Source: Cryobacterium sp. Y50 | GTDB lineage: Bacteria > Actinomycetota > Actinomycetes > Actinomycetales > Microbacteriaceae | Assembly (NCBI RefSeq): GCF_002929805.1 | Contig: NZ_PJJM01000102.1 | Span: 108,951 to 172,950 of the forward strand | Direction of reading: 5' to 3' | DNA: 64,000 nt | Shown: positions 25,215 through 34,349 of the stretch, in pieces | Numbering within the stretch: the stretch's first letter is position 1 | How the letters are laid out: each line of letters opens with the position of its first letter | Notes under the pieces: generated by a model | What the model was told of the DNA's origin: nothing | Databases searched by the model: none | Seen by the model: only the letters and a program-made list of their open reading frames with translations | Position numbers and translations under genes: made by a program

Positions 25215-26798
25215 TTAGACGTGCGGCACGAACCTGCCCCAGGCCAGGCGCCGTTCGCGGTGCGGGTCGGATTCGACCTGGTCCTCCCGATCGATGATGA
25301 GGGTCTCCCTGGTGCCTTCCTCGTACCGCGGCCACTCAGCCGAAGGCACCCCGTCGTGCACGAAGCCGAGCCACCAGCCCTGCATTCTTGTTCCAATGTC
25401 CTGAAAGGCGCGGCGCCCGCCGAGGGCAGTCATGCCGCGGCCGAACCAGCCGTCGAGGCGGTCGAATAGCGGAAAGAGTTCGAGGCCGTGCGTGGCATCG
25501 AGGCCCATCAGCCGCAGCAGACGAGGAGCGGCATCGAAGCGGTAGAAGTACACCGGCGCGTATCGGGAGTGCCGCTCGGCGACCTTCACGCTCGGATACC
25601 AAAAAGAGTAGTCACCCCCAAAATCGAGTGCGGCCCGCAGCGCCGGAATGCCCGGATACTGCGCCTTGAGCGCCTTCTTGGCCTTCTTCTTGGTTTTCTT
25701 GAAGATCGTGTGGATTCGCGCGGGTGTGGTGGCGAGAATGTCGATACGACCACTGAACAGCGAACCCTCACGCGCATTGGTACCGATGATCAGTGGGATG
25801 CGCGCGGCCCGGCCGTCGCGAAAGGCATCGAGCGGCCGCTCCGGCAGAAAATCGCCGTCGATGACCGGGCAGAGCGGAATCGTGCCCGGATCCTGATCCG
25901 GCGTGCGCACGGTCAGCGCGGTGGTCGCGGCGGCGAGCACGTCCGGGACGACGGAGAGCAGCTGGCTGGCCGCTTGTTCGTCGCCGTAGTCTGCGGAGCC
26001 TTGGTTCAGGCTGTCTACGAATTCGCCGGCCCAGCGCGCGGTGAGCTCACTCGGATAGACCGCGTTCGGCGGAGCGCTCTGCGCGATGGCCCGGTGGAAC
26101 AGGCCGGCCGCGCTTGGCACCGTCATCAACGTGGTGACCGCATTGCCGCCAGCCGACTCGCCAAACAGAGTGACGGCATCCGGGTCCCCGCCGAACGCGC
26201 GAATGTTGTTCCGCACCCACTTCAACACTGCGACCTGGTCGCGCAGCCCCAGATTGCTCTCAAACGGATGCTCCGGCGAGGCAAACCGGGAAAAGTCCAG
26301 GTACCCGAGAGCGCCCAGTCGATAGTTGAAGCTGACGTACACGATACCGCCGCGCCGTACCAATCCCTCACCCTGGCGCGGAACCTCGCGACTGGATCCG
26401 ACGCTGTAGGCACCGCCATGGATGAACACCATGACCGGTCGGAGGGCGCTGCCTGGTTGAGTGGCACCGTGCAATCGCGCGCCGTCACGCATCCGCTCAT
26501 CGGGGGCGATCACGTTGAGATTGAGGCAGTCTTCACCCTGCGGAATGCGCGGATGGGCGCCGCGAAACTGACCCTTGTGGCTTTGCGGGGCGATCAGGCC
26601 CCACTGGCTCGCGTCCCGCACGCCGGTCCACGCCGAGGCGGGCTGCGGGGAGCGAAACCGTAGGTCGCCCACCGGAGCCGCCGCGTAGGGAATGCCGCGC
26701 CAGGCGAGTACGCCGCGTTCACGCACGCCGCGGAGCAGTCCGGTGGCCACTCGCACCTCGAGACCCTGATTGGTGGTCTGATCAGCGAGCTGGCTCAT
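25215..26798 (-). CDS. Type B carboxylesterase/lipase
   Basis: A 527-residue alpha/beta hydrolase. The oxyanion segment VMVFIHGGAYSVGSS, the nucleophile elbow FGESAGGNAV, and GEDCLNLNV match carboxylesterase type B enzymes. The acid and His should lie in the C-terminal half (THGLELFPLF). An unusual lysine-rich insert, FKKTKKKAKKALKAQYP, sits around residue 375. The ATG at 26798 (MSQLADQTT) has TAGACT 7 nt upstream and no Shine-Dalgarno, so I prefer it over the open frame that continues above. It probably hydrolyses carboxylic esters in the cytoplasm; no signal peptide is seen. Confidence 0.87.
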   Translation of the reverse strand: MSQLADQTTNQGLEVRVATGLLRGVRERGVLAWRGIPYAAAPVGDLRFRSPQPASAWTGVRDASQWGLIAPQSHKGQFRGAHPRIPQGEDCLNLNVIAPDERMRDGARLHGATQPGSALRPVMVFIHGGAYSVGSSREVPRQGEGLVRRGGIVYVSFNYRLGALGYLDFSRFASPEHPFESNLGLRDQVAVLKWVRNNIRAFGGDPDAVTLFGESAGGNAVTTLMTVPSAAGLFHRAIAQSAPPNAVYPSELTARWAGEFVDSLNQGSADYGDEQAASQLLSVVPDVLAAATTALTVRTPDQDPGTIPLCPVIDGDFLPERPLDAFRDGRAARIPLIIGTNAREGSLFSGRIDILATTPARIHTIFKKTKKKAKKALKAQYPGIPALRAALDFGGDYSFWYPSVKVAERHSRYAPVYFYRFDAAPRLLRLMGLDATHGLELFPLFDRLDGWFGRGMTALGGRRAFQDIGTRMQGWWLGFVHDGVPSAEWPRYEEGTRETLIIDREDQVESDPHRERRLAWGRFVPHV

Positions 26799-26866
26799 GG
26801 GCTCGAGTCTATTGCTGCGCAGGCTACGCTCAAACCTGATCACGGAACAGAAGAAACGAGAACGTT

Positions 26867-28144
26867 ATGGCACTGCCCTGGACCCTGCACGGAAACGGAA
26901 GAACGGTTGGCGCGCAGGAGGTCGTCGGCCCGGGCGAACGCCTGAGCTGGCCGCTGACCATCGGAATCGGCTCGCAGCACGTCGTCGCGATGTTCGGCGC
27001 CACCTTTCTGGTGCCGCTGCTCACCGATTTTCCTCCCAGCACGACTCTGCTCTTCTCCGGCATAGGAACCTTGCTGTTTCTGCTGATCACCGGCAATAAA
27101 CTGCCGAGCTACCTCGGCTCATCGTTCGCGTTCATCGCGCCGATCACCGCGGCAACGGCCTCGGCGGGCATGGACAGCGCCCTGTTCGGAATTCTGGTCG
27201 TCGGCCTGCTGCTCGCGCTCGTCGGGTTGATCGTGCAGCTCACCGGCACCGGCTGGATCGACCGGCTGATGCCGCCGATCGTGTCGGGCGCCATCGTCGC
27301 CCTGATCGGGTTCAACCTGGCCCCGGTCGCCAAAGCCAACTTCGACAAGGCGCCGCTCACCGCGCTCATCACCCTCGTCGCGGTCATTTTGTGCACGGTG
27401 TTGTTTCGCGGCATCCTGGGTCGGCTGTCGATCTTTCTCGGCGTATTGGTGGGCTATGTGGCGGCCGTATTCTTTGGCGAGGTCGACTTCAGCCGCGTCG
27501 CCGAGGCTGCCTGGATCGGCCTGCCGCCGTTCACCGCCCCGGCCAACCCATTCGAGAACCCGGCCGCCGTGTTCGGGGTGCTTCCCGCCTTCCTGCCGGT
27601 CGTGCTCGTGCTCATCGCCGAGAACGTCGGCCACATCAAGGGTGTAGCGCAAATGACGGATGCGAAAGTGAACCGGCTCACCGGGCGGGCGCTGCTCGCC
27701 GATGGGCTGGCCACCATGCTCGCCGGCTTCGGCGGCGGCAGCGGAACCACGACCTACGGCGAGAACATCGGCGTGATGGCGGCGACGCGCATCTACTCCA
27801 CGGCGGCCTACTGGGTCGCCGGAATTGTCGCGATCCTGCTCGGCCTCTCCCCCAAGGTCGGTGCGATCATCTTCACGATTCCCGACGGGGTGCTCGGCGG
27901 CGTCACCACCGCGCTGTACGGGCTGATCGGCGTCATCGGTGTGAAGATCTGGCTCGACAACAAGGTCGACTTCTCCAAGCCGGTCAACCAGTTCACTGCG
28001 GCGACAGCGCTCATCATCGGCATCGCCGACTTCACGCTGAACGCCGGCACCCTCAGCTTCAACGGCATCGCGCTCGGCACGGTCGCTGCCATCGTGATCT
28101 ACCACCTGATGACCTGGGTCGCCCGGGTACGCAGAACCGCCTAG
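26867..28144 (+). CDS. Uracil permease (NCS2/UraA)
   Basis: A 425-residue transporter. The N-terminal PGERLSWPLTIGIGSQHVVAMFGATFLVP is the UraA signature, LPSYLGSSFAFIAPI contains the conserved Ser, ENVGHIKGVAQMT holds the substrate-binding Glu, and GFGGGSGTTTYGENIGVMAATR the NCS2 motif. It imports uracil with protons. There is a second nucleobase permease 3 kb away (25094). The gene is divergent from the esterase by 68 nt. Confidence 0.92.
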   Translation: MALPWTLHGNGRTVGAQEVVGPGERLSWPLTIGIGSQHVVAMFGATFLVPLLTDFPPSTTLLFSGIGTLLFLLITGNKLPSYLGSSFAFIAPITAATASAGMDSALFGILVVGLLLALVGLIVQLTGTGWIDRLMPPIVSGAIVALIGFNLAPVAKANFDKAPLTALITLVAVILCTVLFRGILGRLSIFLGVLVGYVAAVFFGEVDFSRVAEAAWIGLPPFTAPANPFENPAAVFGVLPAFLPVVLVLIAENVGHIKGVAQMTDAKVNRLTGRALLADGLATMLAGFGGGSGTTTYGENIGVMAATRIYSTAAYWVAGIVAILLGLSPKVGAIIFTIPDGVLGGVTTALYGLIGVIGVKIWLDNKVDFSKPVNQFTAATALIIGIADFTLNAGTLSFNGIALGTVAAIVIYHLMTWVARVRRTA

Positions 28145-28187
28145 CGCCCCCTCCAACCATCTCCCGGGCCCGGGCACTGTGGCAGGG

Positions 28188-28520
28188 CTAGGCGTGCAGG
28201 ACGGGCACGATCAGATAGACGCCGTAGAGCACGGCGACCGCGCACAGGATAAAGCAAACGCAGCCGGCGTACAGGGCCAAACGCTTCTGGGCGTCCGACA
28301 GCGGGTTCGCCGCGGCAGCCTTGCGCGCTCGCTTGACCTGCTTCGCGGCCTTCTTGGGGCTCAGCACGGTAATTGCGCCGGTGAACTCGTGCGGCCCCAC
28401 CAGGGGGATGCGGCCGGCCGTGGTGAACAAGCGCAGACCAAGCGAGTAAAGGCTCACCACCAGTGCCGCCGAGACGAGCGACGCTGCGGAAACGATGAGG
28501 AACGCCGCCCAGTCGATCAA
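28188..28520 (-). CDS. Small two-helix membrane protein beside phosphate transporter
   Basis: A 110-residue protein with one helix at each end (WAAFLIVSAASLVSAALVV and a C-terminal YAGCVCFILCAVAVLYGVYLIV) and a basic loop between (KKAAKQVKRARKAAAANP). The start is a TTG that overlaps the pit stop codon as TTGA and has AGGAAGG 8 nt upstream. Similar small proteins follow pit genes in related bacteria, sometimes mislabelled peptidase. It may assist or regulate the transporter; the function is unknown. Confidence 0.75.
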   Translation of the reverse strand: MIDWAAFLIVSAASLVSAALVVSLYSLGLRLFTTAGRIPLVGPHEFTGAITVLSPKKAAKQVKRARKAAAANPLSDAQKRLALYAGCVCFILCAVAVLYGVYLIVPVLHA

Positions 28521-29713
28521 AGCGACACCTTCCTGCGGGCTGAACGAGAGAGTCGCCGCGGCGTTTTCTTGATGCTGACAACCCGGCCGGCATCGTCGAT
28601 ATCGTTGAGCAGTGTGTGGTGAGTGACCCGATTGCGCCGGGACCAGCGGAACAGGACCATGATCACGATGGTTCCAATCACCATGTCCAGCACAATGCCG
28701 ATCGGGCCGAGCAAGGCCAGCCCGGCCGCGAATGCACCCATGATGGCCGAGGCGGGCAACGTCATAACCCAGCCGAGCGCGATGCGTCCGGCCATGCCCC
28801 AGCGAATCGTCGAGCCACGGCGGCCGAGCCCTGAGCCGATCACCGAACCGGAGGCGACCTGGGTGGTGGAGAGCGCGAAGCCGAGGTGGCTCGAGGCCAG
28901 GATGGTCGCGGCGGTGCTGGTTTCAGCGGCAAAGCCCTGTGCGGGCTTGATCTCGGTCAGTCCGGTGCCCATGGTGCGAATGATGCGCCAGCCGCCAGTG
29001 TAGGTGCCGATCGCGATCGCCAGCGCGCAGGCGGCGATCACCCAGAACGTTGGCCCGCTGCCGACGGCCTGGAATCCGCCGGCGATCAGGGTCAGGGTGA
29101 TCACACCCATCGTCTTCTGTGCATCGTTGGTGCCGTGGGCGAGGGCGACGAGCGAGGAGGAGAAGATCTGCGCGTAGCGAAAGCCGCCGCGCCCGTCGGG
29201 CTGACCGACGTCCCGGCGAGTGATCATATACGCGAGGCGGGTAGCAACGAGGGCGACAACGCCGGCGATCACGGGCGCGATCAGGGCGGGCAGAATGACC
29301 TTCGCGGCGACAACGTTGTAGTCGACGGCCTGAGTGCCGACACCGATGATGGTAGCGCCGATCAAACCGCCGAACAGGGCATGGCTGGAGCTCGACGGGA
29401 GCCCCATCAGCCAGGTGACCAGGTTCCAGACGATCGCGCCGATCAGACCGGCGAAGATCAGCTCGGGGGTGATCAGCACCCCGCCGTCACCCTCTTTGAT
29501 GATGCCGCCCGAGATTGTGCGGGCGACCTCAGTCGACAAGAATGCCCCGACCAGGTTGAGAATCGAGGCGACACCGACGGCGACCTTGGGCTTCATGGCG
29601 CCGGTCGCGATCGGGGTCGCCATAGCATTTGCCGTGTCGTGAAAGCCGTTGGTGAAGTCGAAAATGAGGGCCAGGGCGACGACCAACACGATGATGAGGC
29701 TGAAATCAGGCAC
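28517..29713 (-). CDS. pit: Low-affinity inorganic phosphate transporter
   Basis: A 398-residue Pit-family permease. Both internal repeats are visible: DFTNGFHDTANAMATPIATGA near the N-terminus and ALAHGTNDAQKTMGVITL in the second half. GLPSSSSHALFGGLIGA is the family's Ser-rich loop. It takes up metal-phosphate with protons. The GTG start overlaps the end of the Nudix gene by 8 nt, and the small membrane gene follows with a TTGA overlap, so the three form one operon. Confidence 0.92.
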   Translation of the reverse strand: MPDFSLIIVLVVALALIFDFTNGFHDTANAMATPIATGAMKPKVAVGVASILNLVGAFLSTEVARTISGGIIKEGDGGVLITPELIFAGLIGAIVWNLVTWLMGLPSSSSHALFGGLIGATIIGVGTQAVDYNVVAAKVILPALIAPVIAGVVALVATRLAYMITRRDVGQPDGRGGFRYAQIFSSSLVALAHGTNDAQKTMGVITLTLIAGGFQAVGSGPTFWVIAACALAIAIGTYTGGWRIIRTMGTGLTEIKPAQGFAAETSTAATILASSHLGFALSTTQVASGSVIGSGLGRRGSTIRWGMAGRIALGWVMTLPASAIMGAFAAGLALLGPIGIVLDMVIGTIVIMVLFRWSRRNRVTHHTLLNDIDDAGRVVSIKKTPRRLSRSARRKVSL

Positions 29714-30179
29714 GGGACACCACGCTCTTTAGATCGGCGCCGAAGGTGAAGGTGGCGCGCACGGGCACACCGGCGAGCACACCGGGCAGCCAATGGCGGG
29801 CGTCGTCCCACATCTCATCGACCGGGAGGGTCGCCACGTCGAACCAGAGAGGGTTCCGCTCGTTGGATTCCCGCGGCGTTCCCGACCACTCCTCGCAGAC
29901 GAAGACGGTCGACTCCTGGCTCCACTCCTTGCGGTGTGGAAACAGGTAGGTGAGCAGGCCCAGTTCGGTCAAAGCGGATGCCGCCACCACGAGTCCCGAC
30001 TCCTCTTCGATTTCGCGCACCGCAGCATCCACTGCGGTTTCGCCGCTTTCGAGCTTGCCACCCAGACCGACGATGTTTCCCATGCCGAGGCCTTTCTTCT
30101 TGCGCCCCAGCAGAACCTGCTGGTTGCCTTCGGCAGATAGTCGAGTGAGGTAGCACACACATACCTGGGGCAAAGTCAT
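29706..30179 (-). CDS. Nudix hydrolase (8-oxo-dGTP diphosphatase type)
   Basis: A 157-residue enzyme. The Nudix box GGKLESGETAVDAAVREIEEESG is complete when read in its parts: G at the start, E in ESGE, and the REIEEE metal-binding core. LPQVCVCYLTRL and KKKGLGMGNIVGLGGK resemble MTH1-like sanitising enzymes. It would hydrolyse an oxidised nucleoside triphosphate or similar diphosphate. A GATGAGGTA sequence precedes the ATG. It is the first gene of the Nudix-pit-membrane protein operon. Confidence 0.87.
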   Translation of the reverse strand: MTLPQVCVCYLTRLSAEGNQQVLLGRKKKGLGMGNIVGLGGKLESGETAVDAAVREIEEESGLVVAASALTELGLLTYLFPHRKEWSQESTVFVCEEWSGTPRESNERNPLWFDVATLPVDEMWDDARHWLPGVLAGVPVRATFTFGADLKSVVSRA

Positions 30180-30236
30180 TACCTCATCTTAACGCGCGTG
30201 CAGCTGGTTGGGAGGCAGCTCGGATAAGCTCCGATT

Positions 30237-30491
30237 ATGAATTTTGTACCAGCTACCGGAACCATCACCATGTTCACGACCGACTGGTGTGGTTACTGCA
30301 AACGATTGAAGAAGCAGCTCGACACCGTCGGAATTAGCTACACCGAGGTGAATATCGAACGGGTTGATGGTACGTCGGAGCTCGTCATGAGCCTCAATAA
30401 CGGCAACCAGACTGTGCCGACGATTTTATACCCCGACGGCTCAGCGGCGACCAATCCGTCGCTGGCACAGGTTCAGGCCAAACTCGGCTGA
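30237..30491 (+). CDS. Mycoredoxin-like glutaredoxin
   Basis: An 84-residue thioredoxin-fold protein. The redox motif CGYC is at residues 18-21 in FTTDWCGYCKRLKKQL, and TVPTILYPDGS contains the cis-proline. It matches mycoredoxin-1, which reduces mycothiol mixed disulfides in actinobacteria. TAAGCT lies 6 nt before the ATG with no Shine-Dalgarno. The stop codon forms the first bases of a 15-bp tandem repeat. Confidence 0.88.
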   Translation: MNFVPATGTITMFTTDWCGYCKRLKKQLDTVGISYTEVNIERVDGTSELVMSLNNGNQTVPTILYPDGSAATNPSLAQVQAKLG

Positions 30492-30545
30492 TTTGCGCTG
30501 ATCTGATTTGCGCTGATCTGATTTGCGCTGATCTGATTTGCGCTG
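30489..30545 (+). repeat. 15-bp tandem repeat, about 3.8 copies, over the mycoredoxin stop
   Basis: The unit TGATTTGCGCTGATC occurs three times perfectly followed by a 12-nt partial copy. The first TGA is the stop codon of the mycoredoxin gene, and each full unit begins with another TGA. The unit has no strong hairpin. Confidence 0.92.
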
Positions 30546-30648
30546 TCGCAGCGACGATCGGTGTCGTGGCCTGCATTTGAGAAATTGGCACTGGTTCGAA
30601 CCCGAGCCAAGAACGCAAAGCCTGCCGCGACGCGCGCGGACGGCCTGT

Positions 30649-31677
30649 CTAACCGAAGAGTACCGCGGCCTCGTCGTAGCGGGCCGGTGTGACGCGCTTG
30701 AGACCGATGGTGGCGGCGGCGATGCTCACGACGTCGATCTCGGTGCCGCGCAGTGACACCATCGTTCCCCACTGCGAGTTGTGGATCGCGTCGACGGCGG
30801 CCATGCCGAGTCGAGTCGCGAGCACGCGATCATAAGCCGAGGGGGCGCCGCCGCGCTGGGTGTGGCCGAGCACGGTCGCTCGGCTCTCGATGCCGGTGCG
30901 TTCTTCGATCAGCGGAGCGATGACCTCGCTGATTCCACCGAGGCGGGGACGATTGAAGGCGTCCAACCCCTTGGTAGAGTGCGCCTCCTCCATTCCAGAG
31001 AGCAGAAAGCCTTCGGAGACCACGATGACGGGGGCACGGCCGCGGTCGCGCACATGCTCGACCCAGTTGCAAATCTGTTCGATCGACTTCGGTTGCTCCG
31101 GGATAAGGATGGCATGGGCGCCGCCCGCCATGCCGGAATGCAGGGCGATCCAACCAACGTGGCGTCCCATCACCTCGACCACCATGCAGCGGCCGTGGGA
31201 TTCAGCGGTGGTGCGCAGCCGGTCGATGGCTTCGGTGGCGATTTCGACGGCCGTGTTGAAGCCGAAGGAATAGTCGGTGGCTTCAAGGTCGTTGTCGATG
31301 GTCTTGGGCACACCGACAATGTTGAGGCCGGCTTCGGTCAGGCGATGCGCGGCGGTGAGCGTGCCCTCGCCGCCAATGGCGATCACGGCGTCGATGCCGT
31401 TCTCATCGAGGGTGCGTTGGATATTCTCCGGTCCGCCGTTCTCACCCTCGAACGGATTGGTGCGGGAACTACCCAAAATGGTGCCGCCCTGACGAGACAG
31501 CCCGCGAACGCTGTGCCGGTCGAGCGGCATGAATTCGCTCTGCACCAGGCCCCGCCAACCGTTGCGAATTCCGACGAACTCAAAATCGTGCGTGCGCACG
31601 CCCTTGAGCACGGCACCGCGAATGACCGCGTTGAGCCCGGGGCAGTCGCCGCCGCTAGTAAGAATACCGATCTTCAT
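30649..31677 (-). CDS. pfkA: 6-phosphofructokinase, ATP type
   Basis: A 342-residue group III-like phosphofructokinase. It begins MKIGILTSGGDCPGLNAVIRG; the nucleotide motif is GGEGTLTAAH, with Gly where PPi-dependent enzymes have Asp, so ATP is the likely donor. PKTIDNDL holds the catalytic base region, and MGRHVGWIA and QRGGAPSAYDR match substrate-binding loops. It phosphorylates fructose 6-phosphate in glycolysis. The ATG at 31677 is chosen over the upstream frame because every relative begins with this segment. Confidence 0.93.
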   Translation of the reverse strand: MKIGILTSGGDCPGLNAVIRGAVLKGVRTHDFEFVGIRNGWRGLVQSEFMPLDRHSVRGLSRQGGTILGSSRTNPFEGENGGPENIQRTLDENGIDAVIAIGGEGTLTAAHRLTEAGLNIVGVPKTIDNDLEATDYSFGFNTAVEIATEAIDRLRTTAESHGRCMVVEVMGRHVGWIALHSGMAGGAHAILIPEQPKSIEQICNWVEHVRDRGRAPVIVVSEGFLLSGMEEAHSTKGLDAFNRPRLGGISEVIAPLIEERTGIESRATVLGHTQRGGAPSAYDRVLATRLGMAAVDAIHNSQWGTMVSLRGTEIDVVSIAAATIGLKRVTPARYDEAAVLFG

Positions 31678-31842
31678 TGCTGGCCGATCCTGGTAGCTGG
31701 GCGAATCCGGTCGATTGATCATGACGCGACGCGCGCCACCAATCAATGTCAGAACAAGCGCATCAAAGATGCACGCTTGACAATCATGCTGCCTGACCGA
31801 GCACGGCTCAAATCGACCCGCCCCGGTCGGTCGCGCACGGCC

Positions 31843-34029
31843 TCACAGTTTTCCGTCGAGTGCCTGGGTCAGCAGGTAGATCAGGGCGCTCTCCTGCACA
31901 GAGTCGGCCGCGGCGTACTCTTCCTGCGAACCGTCCAGCGCACGAGCAGCAAGGCCCTGCTTGCTGCCGATCAGATCGGCAATGCGCGCATCGATGGTGT
32001 GCGCGGCGATAATGCGCCAGGCGGTGACAGGCTCATCCTGCCCGATGCGGTGCACCCGGTCGATGGCCTGGGTCTGCTCGGCTGCGGTCCAGCTCAGCTC
32101 GGCCAGCACAACGTTCGAGGCGGCCTGCAGGTTGACGCCGACGCCGGCCGCGGTGAGCGAACAGACCGCGATCGCAACGTCGGGATCGTTGTTGAATGCG
32201 TCGATCGCTGCCTGCCGGGCAAGCGCGCTCTGGTCACCGCGCAACGAGACCGTTTTAAGGTCTCGCTTGGCGAAGATCTCCTCAGCGGTGTCCATGACAT
32301 CGATGTGCTTGGCGAAGAACACGACCTTGCCGACCGACCGGGCCAGCTGAGCCGCGTAGTCGGCCGCGAGACCGGCCTTGGCCTGACCGATTTTGCGCAC
32401 CATTGTGAAGACGTTCTCACCGGTGCTCTGGCCCTTGGAATCTTCGAGTTCGGCGTGCGCGACGGCGCGAATGTAGGCGTCCCGCTGGTCCTCGTCGGGA
32501 AGGGCCGGACCGCCAGAGCCCGTGTGCCGGGCGGCCACGAGAGCACGGTACCGGATAACCAGCCGGGCACCGAGTTCACGTTCGGCCTGGCGGATGGACC
32601 GACCGAGGTCGTCGTCGAGCTCGACCGGGAGATCGGCAATGCGCTTGGCCGGCAGGTCAGCGGCGACGTCGATCTTGCGGCGACGCACAATGCCCATGTC
32701 GATGACAGCAGCGCGTGCTTCCTTGTAGAACCCCATGTCGGCCGGCGTGAGGCCCGTTTCTTCGAGGCGTTTCAGCAATGCGGGGGCTGGCTTGTCGCCG
32801 TCAATCCAGCCGAGGAACTGCCAGATGGCCCGAAAATCGTCGACGTCGTTGATCAGGGGTGTTCCGGTCAGGGCCATCAGCAGCGGGTTCCCGCCCGGGG
32901 TACGACGCCGAATCTGGTCGGCCAGCGAGAGCACGTGCTTGGAGCGCTGGGAGGCGAGATTCTTGATGAAGTGGGCCTCGTCGACGACCATGCCCTTGAA
33001 CCCGAGGGTGCCCAGCCAGGCCAGGTGTCGGTCGAGCACGTCGTAGTTGACCACGACCACATCGGCGAAGGCGTCTAGGGTGTCACCATCGCCGTGGATG
33101 ACGGTGGCACGCCGGTTCGGTGTCCACATTTCCACTTCGCGAGCCCAGTTCATCTTGACGACGTTGGGCACGATGGCCAGCAGAGGGTAGGCGTTGGCAA
33201 CGGATGCCGCCAGCAGGCTCTGCGCCGTCTTGCCGAGGCCGGGCTCATCGGCGAGCAGATAGCTGCGGTGGCCCAGACGAGCGCTCTCGATGAACCGCGC
33301 CTGGTGCCGCATGAGCTCCATACTATTCGGCGACAGTCGGTCAAGCCTGGGGGCCTCCGGCATATCCATGCTGGCGGCCTGGCCGCCCGCGCCGTACTCA
33401 AACGATTTGAATAGGGGGCCGAGCAGTTCCCAATTGGCGAGCCGGCGCGGATGCACGATCGGTTGCGCTGCCGCACTGAAGTCGGGGGCGAGAAACGGGT
33501 TGGCTAGCTGCCGGGCTTTGACCGACTGGGGGACGACCTGGTTCTGCAGCACGACCGGTTTGGCTTCGGGTTCGCGGGTGATGATGAGTTCGTCAGGGCT
33601 CAGTTCGGCACCGGATTCCAGCAGCCAGTCCCGCCGAAACCGCTGAGCCACGGTGGAGACGCCGGCATCGGGTTCGAGCAGGGTGATCAGGCTCGTGTCG
33701 CGAGCTGCGGTCTTGGCCAAAATCTGGGCGATACCATCGAGGCGTTTGAGCAGCTCGGCCCGGTTGGCGTCGGAGAGGTCCTTATCGCCCTTGATCCTGG
33801 CGCGTTCCTCGCGCATGAGCAGGGCAATGACCTGATACTTGGTGCGGTTGGTCGGCCCGAGCTTGGTCCCGGACTGCGCCTTCGCCTCGACCTCGCGCAC
33901 CTTGCGGGCAAGAATCGGGATGATCGGCGCGTCGTCGTCACGCGAACGCGGGTGTGCCCGATTGCGGGTGATACCGCCGCGGCCGAGGTTGTTCCGGCTG
34001 CCCGAGGCATCGGTGCGGGTATAAGCCAT
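31843..34029 (-). CDS. SNF2-family helicase (SMARCAL1-like)
   Basis: A 728-residue SF2 ATPase. Walker A is LADEPGLGKTAQ, Walker B is the DEAH box in GMVVDEAHFIKN, and the C-terminal half ends in IDRVHRIGQDEPVTAWRI, the SNF2 motif VI. The first 230 residues are charged and unrelated to known domains I can name, with a possible coiled coil (ALLMREERARIKGDKDL). It likely remodels or reanneals DNA. GGAGAACA precedes the ATG at 34029. Its 3' neighbour is pfkA, 165 nt away. Confidence 0.9.
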   Translation of the reverse strand: MAYTRTDASGSRNNLGRGGITRNRAHPRSRDDDAPIIPILARKVREVEAKAQSGTKLGPTNRTKYQVIALLMREERARIKGDKDLSDANRAELLKRLDGIAQILAKTAARDTSLITLLEPDAGVSTVAQRFRRDWLLESGAELSPDELIITREPEAKPVVLQNQVVPQSVKARQLANPFLAPDFSAAAQPIVHPRRLANWELLGPLFKSFEYGAGGQAASMDMPEAPRLDRLSPNSMELMRHQARFIESARLGHRSYLLADEPGLGKTAQSLLAASVANAYPLLAIVPNVVKMNWAREVEMWTPNRRATVIHGDGDTLDAFADVVVVNYDVLDRHLAWLGTLGFKGMVVDEAHFIKNLASQRSKHVLSLADQIRRRTPGGNPLLMALTGTPLINDVDDFRAIWQFLGWIDGDKPAPALLKRLEETGLTPADMGFYKEARAAVIDMGIVRRRKIDVAADLPAKRIADLPVELDDDLGRSIRQAERELGARLVIRYRALVAARHTGSGGPALPDEDQRDAYIRAVAHAELEDSKGQSTGENVFTMVRKIGQAKAGLAADYAAQLARSVGKVVFFAKHIDVMDTAEEIFAKRDLKTVSLRGDQSALARQAAIDAFNNDPDVAIAVCSLTAAGVGVNLQAASNVVLAELSWTAAEQTQAIDRVHRIGQDEPVTAWRIIAAHTIDARIADLIGSKQGLAARALDGSQEEYAAADSVQESALIYLLTQALDGKL

Positions 34030-34349
34030 TGTTCTCCACTCAAAAGCAGCACGGTACGGGTACCGGCTGTAACCGTCCACGCGAGCCGGTCACGGCCTCC
34101 AACTGTTGCCGGAACACTGCAGCCCGCCAATCGTTCTGATGAGTTCTCAGAAATAAACGATTCACGAAACACAGTACGGGTCGCGATCATCACGCAAAAC
34201 TCGTGGTCAAGCGGATGCTGTCGCAGCGGTGGTGCCGTCGAATCACGCGCCTTTACAGGCGTTGGTTCAACGAGTACGGCCATCGCCAGCGAGTGCACGG
34301 TAGAGACCTGACCCGGTTCTCTCAACGCGGTAGTAGTCTACGCCCCCGT
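34030..34349. other. Gene-free spacer upstream of the helicase
   Basis: About 320 nt between the helicase start and the stop of the small membrane gene. I see no convincing reading frame or RNA gene. It holds a weak CGCC-N6-GGCG hairpin near 34240 and must contain the helicase promoter, but no clear -35/-10 pair stands out. Confidence 0.5.

Noticed and set aside
30489..30545. CRISPR-like repeat
   Set aside because: The 15-bp units are contiguous with no spacers, so this is a tandem repeat.
31755..31778. Stem CAAGCG-CATC / GATG-CACGCTTG as a terminator after the helicase
   Set aside because: The pairing needs a bulged base and no U tract follows; too weak to list.
30781..33078. A 765-codon open frame on the plus strand
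   Set aside because: It lies antisense to phosphofructokinase and the SNF2 helicase. Both of those have complete family motifs; the plus-strand frame shows low-information, Gly/Asp/Val-rich translation from high-GC third positions.
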